From Lysobacter daejeonensis GH1-9 (GTDB lineage: Bacteria > Pseudomonadota > Gammaproteobacteria > Xanthomonadales > Xanthomonadaceae): a stretch of DNA of 64,000 nucleotides. Of this stretch, positions 34,548 through 43,005 are shown piece after piece. Every line of letters starts with the position of its first letter. Position 1 is the stretch's first letter. The notes under the pieces were generated by a model. That model was not told the DNA's origin, ran no database searches, and saw only the letters and a program-made list of their open reading frames with translations. The translations under genes were made by a program, and so were the position numbers. Location: positions 1 to 64,000 of the forward strand of contig NZ_AVPU01000006.1 of the NCBI RefSeq assembly GCF_000768355.1, read 5' to 3'.

Positions 34548-35669
34548 TCAGCCGAGGATGCCGTCCTGCGGCTGGCCGTCGCGCACGAACGGGAACTTGA
34601 CCACGCGCACGGGAATCTCCTTGCCACGGATGTCGACGCGGACATTGCCAGCGCTACCCAGCGGGATATCCCCCGCCGGCACGCGCGCGAACGCGATAGC
34701 CTTGCCCAGCGTCGGCGAGAAGGTGCCCGAGAGAATTTCGCCCTCGCCGTGCGCGGTCAGCACCTTCTGGCCGTGGCGCAGCACGCCCTTCTCGTCCATC
34801 ACCAGGCCGATCATCTGGCGCGGGGCGCCGCCCGCCTTCTGCTGCTCGAGTACGGCGCGACCGGTGAAGTCACGGCCCTCGTCGAGCGACACAGTCCAGC
34901 CCATGGCGGCCTCGTACGGAGACACGGTGTCATCCATGTCCTGGCCGTAGAGGTTCATGCCGGCCTCCAGGCGCAGGGTGTCACGCGCGCCCAGGCCTGC
35001 CGGCTTGACGCCGGCGGCGAGCAACGCATTCCAGAAGGCAACGGTACGGCCCTCCGGCACGACGATCTCGAAGCCGTCCTCGCCGGTATAGCCGGTGCGG
35101 GCGACGAACACGTCGATGCCATCCACCGTCCTGGCTTCGCCGGCCACGAATTTGCCCATCTTGCCGATGGCGGCGCGGTCTTCCTCGCGCAGCAGGCCGA
35201 GCACGCGCTCACGGGCGGTCGGGCCCTGCACCGCGATCATGCCGAACTCCGGGCGTTCGGTGACGGTGACGCCGAACGGCTTGGCCTGTTCGGTGATCCA
35301 CGCCAGGTCCTTGTCGCGGGTGGCCGCGTTGACCACGAGACGGAAGAACTGCTCGTCGCGGTAATAGATGATCAGGTCGTCGATGACGCCGCCCTGCTCA
35401 TTGAGCATGCCCGTGTACAGCGCCTTGCCCGGCACCTTCAGCTTGTCCACCGAGTTGGCGACCAGCTTGCGCAGGAACGGACGCACCTGCTCGCCGCGCA
35501 GGTCGACCACGGTCATGTGCGAGACGTCGAACATGCCGGCGTCCTTGCGCACCAGATGGTGTTCGTCGATCTGCGAGCCGTAGTGGATGGGCATGTCCCA
35601 GCCGCCGAAGTCGACCATCTTGGCGCCGAGAGCGCGGTGGGTGTCGTTGAGGATGGTCTTCTGGGTCAT
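34548..35669 (-). CDS. gcvT: Glycine cleavage system T protein (aminomethyltransferase)
   Basis: A 373-residue tetrahydrofolate-dependent enzyme that releases ammonia and forms 5,10-methylene-THF, the substrate of MetF. Family stretches include [49 protein letters not shown] and [22 protein letters not shown], which carries the conserved catalytic Asp. ATG 35669 ([17 protein letters not shown]) is the family start. The mRNA just ahead of it is C-rich with no Shine-Dalgarno sequence. A GATAAT hexamer at 35712-35707 may be its -10. No glycine riboswitch is seen in the 141-bp leader region. Confidence 0.97.
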   Translation of the reverse strand: MTQKTILNDTHRALGAKMVDFGGWDMPIHYGSQIDEHHLVRKDAGMFDVSHMTVVDLRGEQVRPFLRKLVANSVDKLKVPGKALYTGMLNEQGGVIDDLIIYYRDEQFFRLVVNAATRDKDLAWITEQAKPFGVTVTERPEFGMIAVQGPTARERVLGLLREEDRAAIGKMGKFVAGEARTVDGIDVFVARTGYTGEDGFEIVVPEGRTVAFWNALLAAGVKPAGLGARDTLRLEAGMNLYGQDMDDTVSPYEAAMGWTVSLDEGRDFTGRAVLEQQKAGGAPRQMIGLVMDEKGVLRHGQKVLTAHGEGEILSGTFSPTLGKAIAFARVPAGDIPLGSAGNVRVDIRGKEIPVRVVKFPFVRDGQPQDGILG

Positions 35670-35737
35670 CGAGGGTGGGCCTGGGAAAAGTGACGTGGGG
35701 ATGGGGATTATCCCAGATCGGGCCGCCACAAGACGAA

Positions 35738-35757
35738 GGGCGGCCCGGAGGCCGCCC
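35738..35757 (-). terminator. Hairpin between NfeD and gcvT genes
   Basis: GGGCGGCC (35738-35745), a CGGA loop and GGCCGCCC (35750-35757) form a perfect 8-bp stem. On the minus strand it is followed by TTCGTCTTGT, a weak T-tract. It probably ends the SPFH-NfeD transcript. Confidence 0.55.
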
Positions 35758-35810
35758 TGTCAGCGCTGGCTTTGCGCATACGCCAGCGGATGCTGGCGCC
35801 CCTCGCGCAC

Positions 35811-36251
35811 TCACTCCGCTGGCCGCACCCTCAGCGTCATGCCGTCCACGGCGATCACGCGAACGGCCGTGCCCGCGGGCGCATCGGGGCCGACGACGTC
35901 CCAGAACGCGTCAGCGATCTGCACCCGGCCCTCGCCGTTGACGATTGCCCGCTCCAGCGGCACCACGCGACCCACCAGTTGTTCGGCGCGCCGGTTGAGC
36001 ATGGGCTGGTCGCTCTCGCGCCCGCGGTTGCGGAACCAGGTGCGATAGACCTGGATGGATACGAAAGCCAGCACGATGAAGGCGGCCACCTGCGCCAGCA
36101 CCGACATGCCGGGCATGGCGAACACCATCAAGAACACCGCCGTGGCGGCGAACCCGAGCCACAACATGAAGGCGCCCGGCGCGAGCGCCTCCGCGGCGAA
36201 CAACGCAAGCGCAACCGCGCCCCACAACACGATCGGCCAACTCCATTGCAT
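35811..36251 (-). CDS. NfeD-family membrane protein
   Basis: A 146-residue protein with three or four hydrophobic segments in the first 70 residues (WPIVLWGAVALALFAAEALAPGAFMLWLGFAATAVFLMVF and SVLAQVAAFIVLAFVSIQVY). A short OB-fold domain follows at the C terminus, with GRVVPLERAIVNGEGRVQI and GTAVRVIAVDGMTLRVRP. NfeD proteins accompany SPFH/stomatin proteins and are thought to help form membrane microdomains. It starts 3 nt after the SPFH gene, the classical pairing. Confidence 0.92.
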   Translation of the reverse strand: MQWSWPIVLWGAVALALFAAEALAPGAFMLWLGFAATAVFLMVFAMPGMSVLAQVAAFIVLAFVSIQVYRTWFRNRGRESDQPMLNRRAEQLVGRVVPLERAIVNGEGRVQIADAFWDVVGPDAPAGTAVRVIAVDGMTLRVRPAE

Positions 36252-36254
36252 CGG

Positions 36255-37187
36255 TCAGCCTCCCTTGGTGCCGACGCGGCCCGGCTGCTCCAGCGCCTGC
36301 TTGGCCAGCTCGGCGATGCCACCCAGCGACCCGATCACGCCGGCCGACTCCATGGGCATCATCACGAACTTCTGGTTGGGCGCCTCGGCCAGTGCCTTGA
36401 ACGCCTCGATGTACTTCTGCGCGACGAAGTAGTTGATGGCCTGCACGTTGCCCGAGGCGATCGCGTTGGACACCATCTCCGTGGCCTTCGCTTCCGCCTC
36501 GGCCAGGCGCTCGCGCGCCTCGGCCTCGCGGAACGCGGCTTCCTTTTCGCCCTCGGCCTCGAGGATCACGGCCTGCTTGTCGCCCTCGGCCTTGAGGATG
36601 GCGGCCTGGCGGAAACCCTCGGCCTCGAGAATGTTGGCGCGCTTCTCGCGCTCGGCCTTCATCTGCCGCGCCATCGAGTCGACCAGGTCGCGCGGCGGCT
36701 GGATGTCCTTGAGCTCGATGCGGTTGACCTTCAGGCCCCACGGATGGGTCGCCTGGTCCACGGCGACCAACACCTTGGCGTTGATCTCGTCGCGCTTGGA
36801 CAGCGACTCGTCCAGGTCCATCGAGCCGATCGCGGTACGGATGTTGGTCATCACCAGGTTGAGGATGGCGATCTCCAAGGTCGCGACCTCGTAGGCAGCC
36901 TTGGCCGCGTCCAGTACCTGGAAGTACACCACGCCGTCGACCTTGACCACGGCGTTGTCCTTGGTGATCACGTCCTGGCTCGGCACGTCCATCACCTGTT
37001 CCATCATGTTGATCTTGCGCCCCACCCCGTACACCACCGGGATCAGGAAGTGCAGGCCCGGGGTCATGGTGTGGGTGTACTTGCCGAAGCGCTCCACCGT
37101 CCATTCGTAACCCTGCGGCACCATCCGCACGGTCTTGAACAGCACCACCACGCCCGCGACCAGCAATACGACTGCCAGGATTTCCAT
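36255..37187 (-). CDS. SPFH/band 7 (stomatin-like) protein, QmcA type
   Basis: A 310-residue protein with an N-terminal membrane anchor (MEILAVVLLVAGVVVLFKTV), an SPFH domain (VPQGYEWTVERFGKYTHTMTPGLHFLIPVVYGVGRKINMMEQVMDVP ... DAAKAAYEVATLEIAILNLVMTNIRTAIGSMDLDE) and a long coiled coil (ANILEAEGFRQAAILKAEGDKQAVILEAEGEKEAAF). ATG 37187 is preferred because GAGGGGG precedes it by five bases. An upstream in-frame TTG has no RBS. With NfeD it forms a two-gene unit linked to membrane microdomains and protease control (FtsH-type partners in other bacteria). Confidence 0.93.
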   Translation of the reverse strand: MEILAVVLLVAGVVVLFKTVRMVPQGYEWTVERFGKYTHTMTPGLHFLIPVVYGVGRKINMMEQVMDVPSQDVITKDNAVVKVDGVVYFQVLDAAKAAYEVATLEIAILNLVMTNIRTAIGSMDLDESLSKRDEINAKVLVAVDQATHPWGLKVNRIELKDIQPPRDLVDSMARQMKAEREKRANILEAEGFRQAAILKAEGDKQAVILEAEGEKEAAFREAEARERLAEAEAKATEMVSNAIASGNVQAINYFVAQKYIEAFKALAEAPNQKFVMMPMESAGVIGSLGGIAELAKQALEQPGRVGTKGG

Positions 37188-37291
37188 CAATGCCCCCTCA
37201 TCCAATGAAGGTTCGAGTATAGGGCGTGACGGTGATCGCAGTCCTGCAGTCGACGGTGGCAGGGACCCGCGGCATTGACTGCCGCGAGTCC

Positions 37292-37501
37292 TTACTTGGT
37301 GAGGATCAGTTTGTCGTTGCGGGTGTGGCGCAGGCGGTAGAGCTCACCGCCGTGGCGGATGAGCAATTCACGGGCACCGTTGAGCAGGGCGTGGCTCTCC
37401 ACTTGGCCCGTATCAGCCATCGCGGAGGTTGCGGGCCGACCGGCGACCAGATGCAGGCGCGGGCGGCGGATCACCACGGGGTTCGTCGGCTGGAGTGGCA
37501 T
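37292..37501 (-). CDS. hemP: Hemin uptake protein HemP
   Basis: A 69-residue protein. The HemP signature fills the C terminus: ARELLIRHGGELYRLRHTRNDKLILTK, with the conserved RLR-TR-KLILTK pattern. HemP is a small Fur-controlled protein needed for full expression of haem uptake genes in some proteobacteria, and it is thought to act on transcription or mRNA. No haem receptor gene follows here, which is unusual. The ATG at 37501 has no clear Shine-Dalgarno. Promoter and Fur box lie directly upstream. Confidence 0.88.
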   Translation of the reverse strand: MPLQPTNPVVIRRPRLHLVAGRPATSAMADTGQVESHALLNGARELLIRHGGELYRLRHTRNDKLILTK

Positions 37502-37530
37502 CGTCGTGACTCATTGCTGGAATGAGATTT

Positions 37531-37559
37531 AACGATAACGATTCTCATTTGCATGTCAA
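37531..37559 (-). promoter_or_regulatory. hemP promoter with a Fur box
   Basis: On the minus strand TTGACA (37559-37554), a 16-nt spacer and TATCGT (37537-37532). The sequence AAATGAGAATCGTTATCGTT (37550-37531) is a good match to the Fur consensus GATAATGATAATCATTATC and covers the spacer and the -10, the usual geometry of iron repression. Confidence 0.85.
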
Positions 37560-37589
37560 GCGATCCCGCAGAGTTCAGTCCATGCGGGG

Positions 37590-38558
37590 TTACGCGACGG
37601 CCGCCTCCACGCGCGCCCATGTGTCCTCGCCCAGGTCGCGATGCAACTCCAGCGCCGCAAGGTTCTGCAAAAGCTGCTCGGGACGGCTCGCGCCCAGGAT
37701 CACCGACGACACGTGCGGGTTGCGCAGGCACCAGGCGATGGCGAGCGTGGCGGGCGCAAACCCCATTTCCGCAGCCAGCGCGGTGAAGCGTCGCGCGCGT
37801 CCGATGCGTCCGTCGTCCTGCCCCAGCACGATCGGCTGCAGCCATTCCATGCCGTCCAGGCCCAAGCGCGCGTCGGCAGGGAACCCCGCGTTGTACTTGC
37901 CGGTGAGCACGCCCGAGGCCAGCGGCGAGAAGGTGGTGGTGCCCATGCCGTACTCGGCGTACAGCGGTGCGTATTCCACCTCCACCCGCTCGCGGTGCAG
38001 CAGGTTGTACTGCGGCTGCTCCATCGTCGGGGCGTGCAGATGGTGCGCGTGCGCCACGTCGTGCGCGTCGCGGATCTGCGTCGCCGACCACTCCGATGTG
38101 CCCCAATACAGCACCTTGCCCTGGCGCACCAGCGCGTCCATCGCCCACACGGTCTCGGCGATGGGGGTCTCCGGATCGGGGCGGTGGCAGTAATAAAGGT
38201 CCAGGTAGTCCACGCGCAGGCGGCGCAGGGCGGCATGACAGGCGTCCGTCACGTGCTTGCGCGACAGCCCCTTCTGCGTGGGCCGCGGATCCTTGGCGCT
38301 GCCGAAGAACACCTTGCTGGACACGCTGTAGCCGTCGCGAGGCAGTCGCAGGTCGGCTATGACGTCGCCCATGACCTGCTCGGCCTCGCCCTTGGCATAG
38401 CTCTCGGCGTTGTCGAAGAAGTTGATGCCATGGTCCCAGGCGGTGGCGATCAGCTCGCGCGCGGTACCGCGACCGATCTGCGAGCCAAAGGTCACCCAAG
38501 CGCCAAAGGACAGCGCGGAGACCTGCAGGCCGGAGGAACCAAGGCGACGGTATTGCAT
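37590..38558 (-). CDS. Aldo-keto reductase, Kv-beta-like
   Basis: A 322-residue NADP(H)-dependent oxidoreductase. MQYRRLGSSGLQVSALSFGAW is the family start. The catalytic tetrad is visible in FFDNAESYAKGEAEQVMGD (Asp, Tyr), SSKVFFG (Lys) and DLYYCHRPDPETPI (His). GTTTFSPLASGVLTGKYN and VILGASRPEQLLQNLAAL are typical of the Kv channel beta-subunit group (AKR6/YghZ-like). The substrate is unknown; methylglyoxal-type aldehydes are common for relatives. ATG 38558 is chosen, since the frame upstream overlaps the mneA leader on the other strand. hemP lies downstream on the same strand but has its own promoter. Confidence 0.92.
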   Translation of the reverse strand: MQYRRLGSSGLQVSALSFGAWVTFGSQIGRGTARELIATAWDHGINFFDNAESYAKGEAEQVMGDVIADLRLPRDGYSVSSKVFFGSAKDPRPTQKGLSRKHVTDACHAALRRLRVDYLDLYYCHRPDPETPIAETVWAMDALVRQGKVLYWGTSEWSATQIRDAHDVAHAHHLHAPTMEQPQYNLLHRERVEVEYAPLYAEYGMGTTTFSPLASGVLTGKYNAGFPADARLGLDGMEWLQPIVLGQDDGRIGRARRFTALAAEMGFAPATLAIAWCLRNPHVSSVILGASRPEQLLQNLAALELHRDLGEDTWARVEAAVA

Positions 38559-38603
38559 GGACAACTCCCGATGAATCCGGAACACGAAGGCCAGCCAGTG
38601 TAG

Positions 38604-38632
38604 CTGCGAGCGAGCGGGCGACCGGCTACAAT
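38604..38632 (+). promoter_or_regulatory. Promoter of the Mn-riboswitch leader
   Basis: CTGCGA (38604-38609) and TACAAT (38627-38632) with a 17-bp spacer. The predicted start near 38639 lies directly before the riboswitch. Confidence 0.55.
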
Positions 38633-38644
38633 GCACGCACTCTT

Positions 38645-38775
38645 CCTCCTCCGGGGAGTAGCCCACCCGCTTGGCGGGGGCGCGCGTCAACACACTTGGC
38701 CGGCAGGCCATGGCGCGCGAGGGGCCGGTGCGGCGACGCGCGGCTTCGGGCAAGACCGAAGGCAGGCGTTGCGCG
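38645..38775 (+). promoter_or_regulatory. yybP-ykoY (manganese-sensing) riboswitch
   Basis: The conserved elements occur in order: GGGGAGTAGCC (38653-38663), GCGTCAACA (about 38684-38692), then GGGCAAGACCGAAGGCAGGCG (about 38748-38768). The GGGGAGUAGC box and the GGCAAGACC box are the two halves that build the Mn2+ site in yybP-ykoY RNAs. It sits 65 nt before a UPF0016/GDT1 gene, a known target class in xanthomonads. The expression platform is not obvious. Confidence 0.82.
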
Positions 38776-38840
38776 TACCCGGCCGGGCCGCGCGGCGTCC
38801 GCCTTCGCGCCAATCGCGATCGCCCGGCCCCGGAGACCTG

Positions 38841-39407
38841 ATGGACGCACTCTTTCTTTCCACCGGCACCGTGGCGGTGGCCGAGATCGGCGACAAGACC
38901 CAGTTGCTGGCCCTGCTGCTGGCAGCCCGCTTCCGCAAGCCCTGGCCCATCGTGGCTGGCATCCTGGTAGCCACCCTGCTCAACCATGCGCTCGCTGCGT
39001 GGCTTGGCGCGCTGGCGGCCGACTGGCTGCGGCCGGACGTGCTGCGCTGGGTGGTGGCCGGCAGCTTCCTGGCCGTGGCGCTATGGACCCTGAAGCCCGA
39101 TACCCTGGACGACGATGACGCCGCGCTGCCGGCGCGCGGCGCGTTCATCGCCACCACGCTGGCGTTCTTCGTGGCCGAGGTGGGCGACAAGACACAGGTG
39201 GCCACGGTGCTGCTGGCGGCGAACTACGAGCCGCTGTGGTCAGTGGTGGCCGGCACCACGGTGGGCATGCTGCTGGCCAACGTGCCGGTGGTGGCGCTGG
39301 GCAGCCGCTTCTCCGATCGCCTGCCGCTGAAGGCAGCCCGTTACGCGGCCGCGGCGCTGTTTTTGGGCCTGGCGTTGTGGGTGGCGATCCGCGGCATGGG
39401 CACCTGA
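38841..39407 (+). CDS. mneA: UPF0016/GDT1-family (TMEM165-like) cation exporter, probable manganese exporter MneA
   Basis: A 188-residue membrane protein with six hydrophobic segments and two copies of the family motif: VAVAEIGDKTQLLALLLAARF (about 12-32) and FVAEVGDKTQVATVLLAANY (about 112-131). The E-x-G-D-K-T signature defines the GDT1/UPF0016 family, which moves Mn2+ or Ca2+ out of the cytoplasm. Together with the Mn riboswitch this supports a manganese exporter. GGAG lies 7 nt before ATG 38841. Confidence 0.92.
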   Translation: MDALFLSTGTVAVAEIGDKTQLLALLLAARFRKPWPIVAGILVATLLNHALAAWLGALAADWLRPDVLRWVVAGSFLAVALWTLKPDTLDDDDAALPARGAFIATTLAFFVAEVGDKTQVATVLLAANYEPLWSVVAGTTVGMLLANVPVVALGSRFSDRLPLKAARYAAAALFLGLALWVAIRGMGT

Positions 39408-39465
39408 GGCGCCACCGCCACCAGCGGGAGCGCTATGCTCCACGCGGGGCCACGGGAAGCCATGC

Positions 39466-40602
39466 ATGCCGGACGCGACAAGAACCATCCGCGAATTTGG
39501 CGCCGCGCTGCTGGCGCGACCGGATGAAATGATGCTGGAAGTGGGCGCCGCCGGCGAATTGCTGGTGGCGCGCATCCGCGTGGTCGTCGCCGGGCTGCTG
39601 TTGCTGCTTCCGCTGGTCAACAACCTCACCGGCGGCACCGTCGCCGAAACCCTGATCGGCCTGGCGGGCGCGGTGTTCGTCAACCTCGTCGCCCAGGTCT
39701 GGCTGGCGCTGGCGCGGCGACGGCGGCGCTACCGCTGGCTGCCCTTCGCCACCACCACCTTCGACGTGACCACCACCACGCTGGTGCTGATGGCATTGGC
39801 CGACAACCACCTGCCCTCGGGCCTCAACAGCATGGTGGTGTGGTGCGGCTACGTGTTGGCGATCCTGGTCACCGCGCTGCGCAATGACGGCCGCACGACG
39901 CTGCTGGCCGGTGCGCTGGCCGTGCTGCAGTACGGCCTGCTGGTTGCGGCGGTGTTCGCGATTGCCGGTTCGCCGGAGCAGTTGATGTCGGCCGAGTACG
40001 GCGCGGTCACCGCCAACAACCAGGTCCAGCGCCTGATCCTGCTCGCCATCGTCACCGGCGTGACCTTGATGGTGGTGTACCGAATGCAACGGCTGGTGGA
40101 AATGTCCGGCACCGACGGCCTGACCCGCCTGCCCAACCGCACCTGGCTGATGCACCGGGTGCCGCAGTTGCTGGACTTGGTGAAGCGCGAGGGTGGCAGC
40201 CTGAGCGTGGCGATGCTGGACCTGGACCACTTCAAGCGAATCAACGACGAACTGGGCCAGCATGCGGGCGATCGCGCGCTCCGCCACGTCGTGTCCTCAC
40301 TGCGCGGGCAAATGGAAGCCGGCGAGCAGTTGGTCCGCGTCAGCGGCGCGGAGTTCGTGATGGTGCTGCGCAAGCCGGTGGGCAACGCATGGGAGCGGGT
40401 GGACGCCATCCGTCGCATGCTGGGCGAGCGGCCGTTCGAGGCCGAGCGTGGCGGAACGCCGCGACGCATCACCTTCAGCGCGGGCATCGCGGGGTTCCCG
40501 CAGGACGGACAGGACCTGTCGCGCCTGCTGCGCCGGGCCGACCAGCGCCTGCAGACGGCCAAGCTGGAAGGGCGCAACCGGGTCGTGGCGCGCGACGCCT
40601 GA
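39466..40602 (+). CDS. Membrane GGDEF-domain protein with a degenerate active-site motif
   Basis: A 378-residue protein. An N-terminal sensor of about six membrane segments (residues 35-205) is followed by a GGDEF domain (about 212-375) with TDGLTRLPNRTWLMHRV and VAMLDLDHFKRINDELGQHAGD. The signature motif reads SGAEF (293-297) instead of GGDEF or GGEEF. The missing acidic residue normally binds the catalytic metal, so diguanylate cyclase activity is doubtful and a c-di-GMP or GTP receptor role is possible. No RxxD inhibitory site is seen. The gene stands alone between mneA and the transporter gene. Confidence 0.88.
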   Translation: MPDATRTIREFGAALLARPDEMMLEVGAAGELLVARIRVVVAGLLLLLPLVNNLTGGTVAETLIGLAGAVFVNLVAQVWLALARRRRRYRWLPFATTTFDVTTTTLVLMALADNHLPSGLNSMVVWCGYVLAILVTALRNDGRTTLLAGALAVLQYGLLVAAVFAIAGSPEQLMSAEYGAVTANNQVQRLILLAIVTGVTLMVVYRMQRLVEMSGTDGLTRLPNRTWLMHRVPQLLDLVKREGGSLSVAMLDLDHFKRINDELGQHAGDRALRHVVSSLRGQMEAGEQLVRVSGAEFVMVLRKPVGNAWERVDAIRRMLGERPFEAERGGTPRRITFSAGIAGFPQDGQDLSRLLRRADQRLQTAKLEGRNRVVARDA

Positions 40603-40695
40603 CCCCGCGCGCCGCGCTGCGGCTTGCCGTTCACGCGGCGCCTGCACTAGGCTGCGCCGACATACGGCCGCGTCCGGCCGCGGGGAAACCATCAC

Positions 40696-41991
40696 GTGGA
40701 AGCAATCACCCGAGTGGCCTTTGGCCTGTTCGGTCTCGTCGTCCTGATCGGGCTGGCCTGGCTTTTCTCGAACAACCGCAGGTCGGTGGACTGGCGCCTG
40801 GTCGCCACCGGCGTCAGCCTGCAGGTGGCCTTCGCGGCGCTGGTTCTGCTCGTCCCCGGCGGTCGTGACGTGTTCGACGCGCTGGGCCATGGTTTCGTCA
40901 AGGTGCTGAGCTTCGTCAACGCGGGCTCCAGCTTCATCTTTGGCGGGTTGATGGACACGTCCAAGTACGGGTTCATCTTTGCCTTCCAGGTGCTGCCCAC
41001 CATCATCTTCTTCGCCGCGCTGATGAGCGTGCTGTATCACCTGGGCGTGATGCAGGCGGTGGTGCGCGGCATGGCGTGGGCCATCACCAAGGTGATGCGC
41101 GTCTCCGGCGCGGAGACCACCAGCGTGTGCGCCAGCGTGTTCATCGGCCAGACCGAGGCGCCGCTGACCGTGCGGCCCTACATCAGCCGGATGACCGAAT
41201 CGGAGCTGATCACGATGATGATCGGCGGCATGGCGCACATCGCGGGCGGCGTGCTGGCGGCGTATGTGGGCATGCTGGGCGGCAGCGACCCGGAGCAACA
41301 GGCCTTCTACGCCAAGCACCTGCTGGCGGCATCGATCATGGCTGCGCCGGCGACGATGGTGGTGGCCAAGCTGCTGATTCCGGAAACCGGCACGCCGCTG
41401 ACCCGCGGCACGGTCAAGATGGAAGTGGAGAAGACCACCAGCAACATCATTGACGCTGCGGCGGCCGGTGCCGGCGATGGCCTGCGCCTGGCGCTCAACA
41501 TTGGCGCGATGCTGCTGGCCTTCATCGCGCTGATCGCACTCCTCAACTGGCCGCTGACGTGGATCGGCGAGGTCACGGGCCTGCAGGCCATGCTGGGCAA
41601 GCCGACGGACATGGCGACGCTGCTGGGCTACGTGCTGGCACCCGTGGCATGGCTGATCGGCGTGCCGTGGCAGGATGCGACTCTGGTCGGCGGACTGATC
41701 GGGCAGAAGATCGTGATCAACGAGTTCGTGGCCTACCTGCAGCTGGCGGACATCGTGAACGGCAAGGTGGCCGGCGTAGCGCTGACCGACCAGGGCAAGC
41801 TGATCGCGACGTATGCGCTGTGCGGTTTCGCCAATTTCAGTTCGATCGCGATCCAGATCGGTGGCATCGGCGGGCTGGCGCCTGACCGTCGCCAGGACTT
41901 GGCACGGTTCGGCCTGCGCGCGGTCCTGGGCGGCACCATCGCCACGCTGATGACCGCGACCATCGCCGGCGTGCTGACCCAATTTGGCTGA
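40696..41991 (+). CDS. NupC-family (CNT) nucleoside transporter
   Basis: A 431-residue inner-membrane protein of the concentrative nucleoside transporter family. Family stretches include FVNAGSSFIFGGL, FQVLPTIIFFAALMSVLYHLGVMQAVVRGMAWAITKVMRVSGAET, ASVFIGQTEAPLTVRPYI, GGMAHIAGGVLAAYVGMLG and the C-terminal NEFVAYLQL ... LCGFANFSSIAIQIGGIGGLAP. The start is GTG 40696. A ribokinase-family kinase follows after 4 nt, so imported nucleosides or the derived sugars may be phosphorylated by it. Confidence 0.93.
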   Translation: MEAITRVAFGLFGLVVLIGLAWLFSNNRRSVDWRLVATGVSLQVAFAALVLLVPGGRDVFDALGHGFVKVLSFVNAGSSFIFGGLMDTSKYGFIFAFQVLPTIIFFAALMSVLYHLGVMQAVVRGMAWAITKVMRVSGAETTSVCASVFIGQTEAPLTVRPYISRMTESELITMMIGGMAHIAGGVLAAYVGMLGGSDPEQQAFYAKHLLAASIMAAPATMVVAKLLIPETGTPLTRGTVKMEVEKTTSNIIDAAAAGAGDGLRLALNIGAMLLAFIALIALLNWPLTWIGEVTGLQAMLGKPTDMATLLGYVLAPVAWLIGVPWQDATLVGGLIGQKIVINEFVAYLQLADIVNGKVAGVALTDQGKLIATYALCGFANFSSIAIQIGGIGGLAPDRRQDLARFGLRAVLGGTIATLMTATIAGVLTQFG

Positions 41992-41995
41992 TCGC

Positions 41996-42973
41996 ATGGG
42001 CGCCACGAGCCGGGTGACGGTGGTCGGGTCGTTCAACGTCGACCATGTGTGGCGTTGCGCCGAGCTCCCGGTACCCGGGCAGACCCTCAGCGGGGAGTAC
42101 AGCTCGGGCCCGGGTGGCAAGGGTTTCAACCAGGCCACCGCCGCCGCGCGCGCTGGCGCCTCCACGTCGTTCGTGTGCGCGCTGGGCGAAGACGTGGGCG
42201 CGCAATGGGCGCGCGCGTTGGCGGCGGCGGACGACATTGGCTTGCATGACCAGTGCAGCACGCTGCCGACCGGCACCGCCGGCATCTACGTCGACCATGC
42301 CGGACGCAACAGCATCGTGATCGGGCCCGGGGCCAATGCGGCGCTGTCGCAAGCGTTCGTGGAGGCCCAGCGAGCGCAGATCGAGGCCTCGGCCGTGGTC
42401 CTGGCGCAACTGGAGTCACCGATCGACGCGGTGGCGGCGGCGCTTCGCCTCGTGCGGGCAGCGGGTGGACTGACATTGCTGAATCCGGCACCGGCCAATG
42501 TGGCGGTCCCGCCCCAGCTCTGGGAGGACGTGGACGTCGTCACCCCCAATGAGACCGAGTTCTGCGCACACCTGGCACGGGACTGCGGTGAGGAGGTGGA
42601 CCCGGATACGCTTGCGACGCGCGACGATGCGGCCCTGCATGCCCTGTGTCGCCGCTGGCGACCGCCCGCCACCGTGGTGGTGACCCTGGGCGCCGCCGGC
42701 TGTTTCATTTCGCACCCGGCCGGCAACCTGCGGGGCGACACGGCCGTGCACTATCGCGTGCCGGCCACGGCGGTGGCACCGGTGGACACCACCGGCGCCG
42801 GGGATGCGTTCAACGGCGCCCTCGCTGCGTCGCTGGCGTGCGCACCGGGGCGTCCGTTCCAGGCCCATGTGCGCTTTGCGGGTGCCTACGCGGGCGTGTC
42901 CACCGAACGCGCCGGTGCCGCCATGTCCATGCCGCATCGGGACGAGGTCGAACGCCGCTTCGGCCCGTTCTGA
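41996..42973 (+). CDS. PfkB/ribokinase-family sugar or nucleoside kinase
   Basis: A 325-residue kinase. The N-terminal PfkB motif is GPGGKGFNQATAAARAGA and the C-terminal motif is DTTGAGDAFNGALAASLA with the catalytic Asp in GAGD. The order is that of ribokinase (RbsK). Linkage to a NupC transporter (4-nt gap) suggests ribose from nucleosides, or a nucleoside itself, as the substrate. ATG 41996 is preferred to an in-frame TTG inside the nupC stop region. Confidence 0.88.
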   Translation: MGATSRVTVVGSFNVDHVWRCAELPVPGQTLSGEYSSGPGGKGFNQATAAARAGASTSFVCALGEDVGAQWARALAAADDIGLHDQCSTLPTGTAGIYVDHAGRNSIVIGPGANAALSQAFVEAQRAQIEASAVVLAQLESPIDAVAAALRLVRAAGGLTLLNPAPANVAVPPQLWEDVDVVTPNETEFCAHLARDCGEEVDPDTLATRDDAALHALCRRWRPPATVVVTLGAAGCFISHPAGNLRGDTAVHYRVPATAVAPVDTTGAGDAFNGALAASLACAPGRPFQAHVRFAGAYAGVSTERAGAAMSMPHRDEVERRFGPF

Positions 42974-42992
42974 CGCACCGGGCCGGGGCCCG

Positions 42993-42998
42993 TACAAT
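42993..42998 (+). promoter_or_regulatory. -10 element (TACAAT) of dusB
   Basis: TACAAT is followed by seven bases and the ATG at 43006, and would start RNA at about 43005, so the dusB mRNA may have almost no leader. Confidence 0.45.
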
Positions 42999-43005
42999 GC
43001 GCGGC

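Noticed and set aside
35670-35710. G-quadruplex upstream of gcvT
   Set aside because: Several G-runs occur on the plus strand, but loop lengths are uneven (one of about 11 nt) and nothing else supports a function.
35670-35810. Glycine riboswitch ahead of gcvT
   Set aside because: The conserved glycine aptamer segments are not present. Only a hairpin and a C-rich leader are seen.
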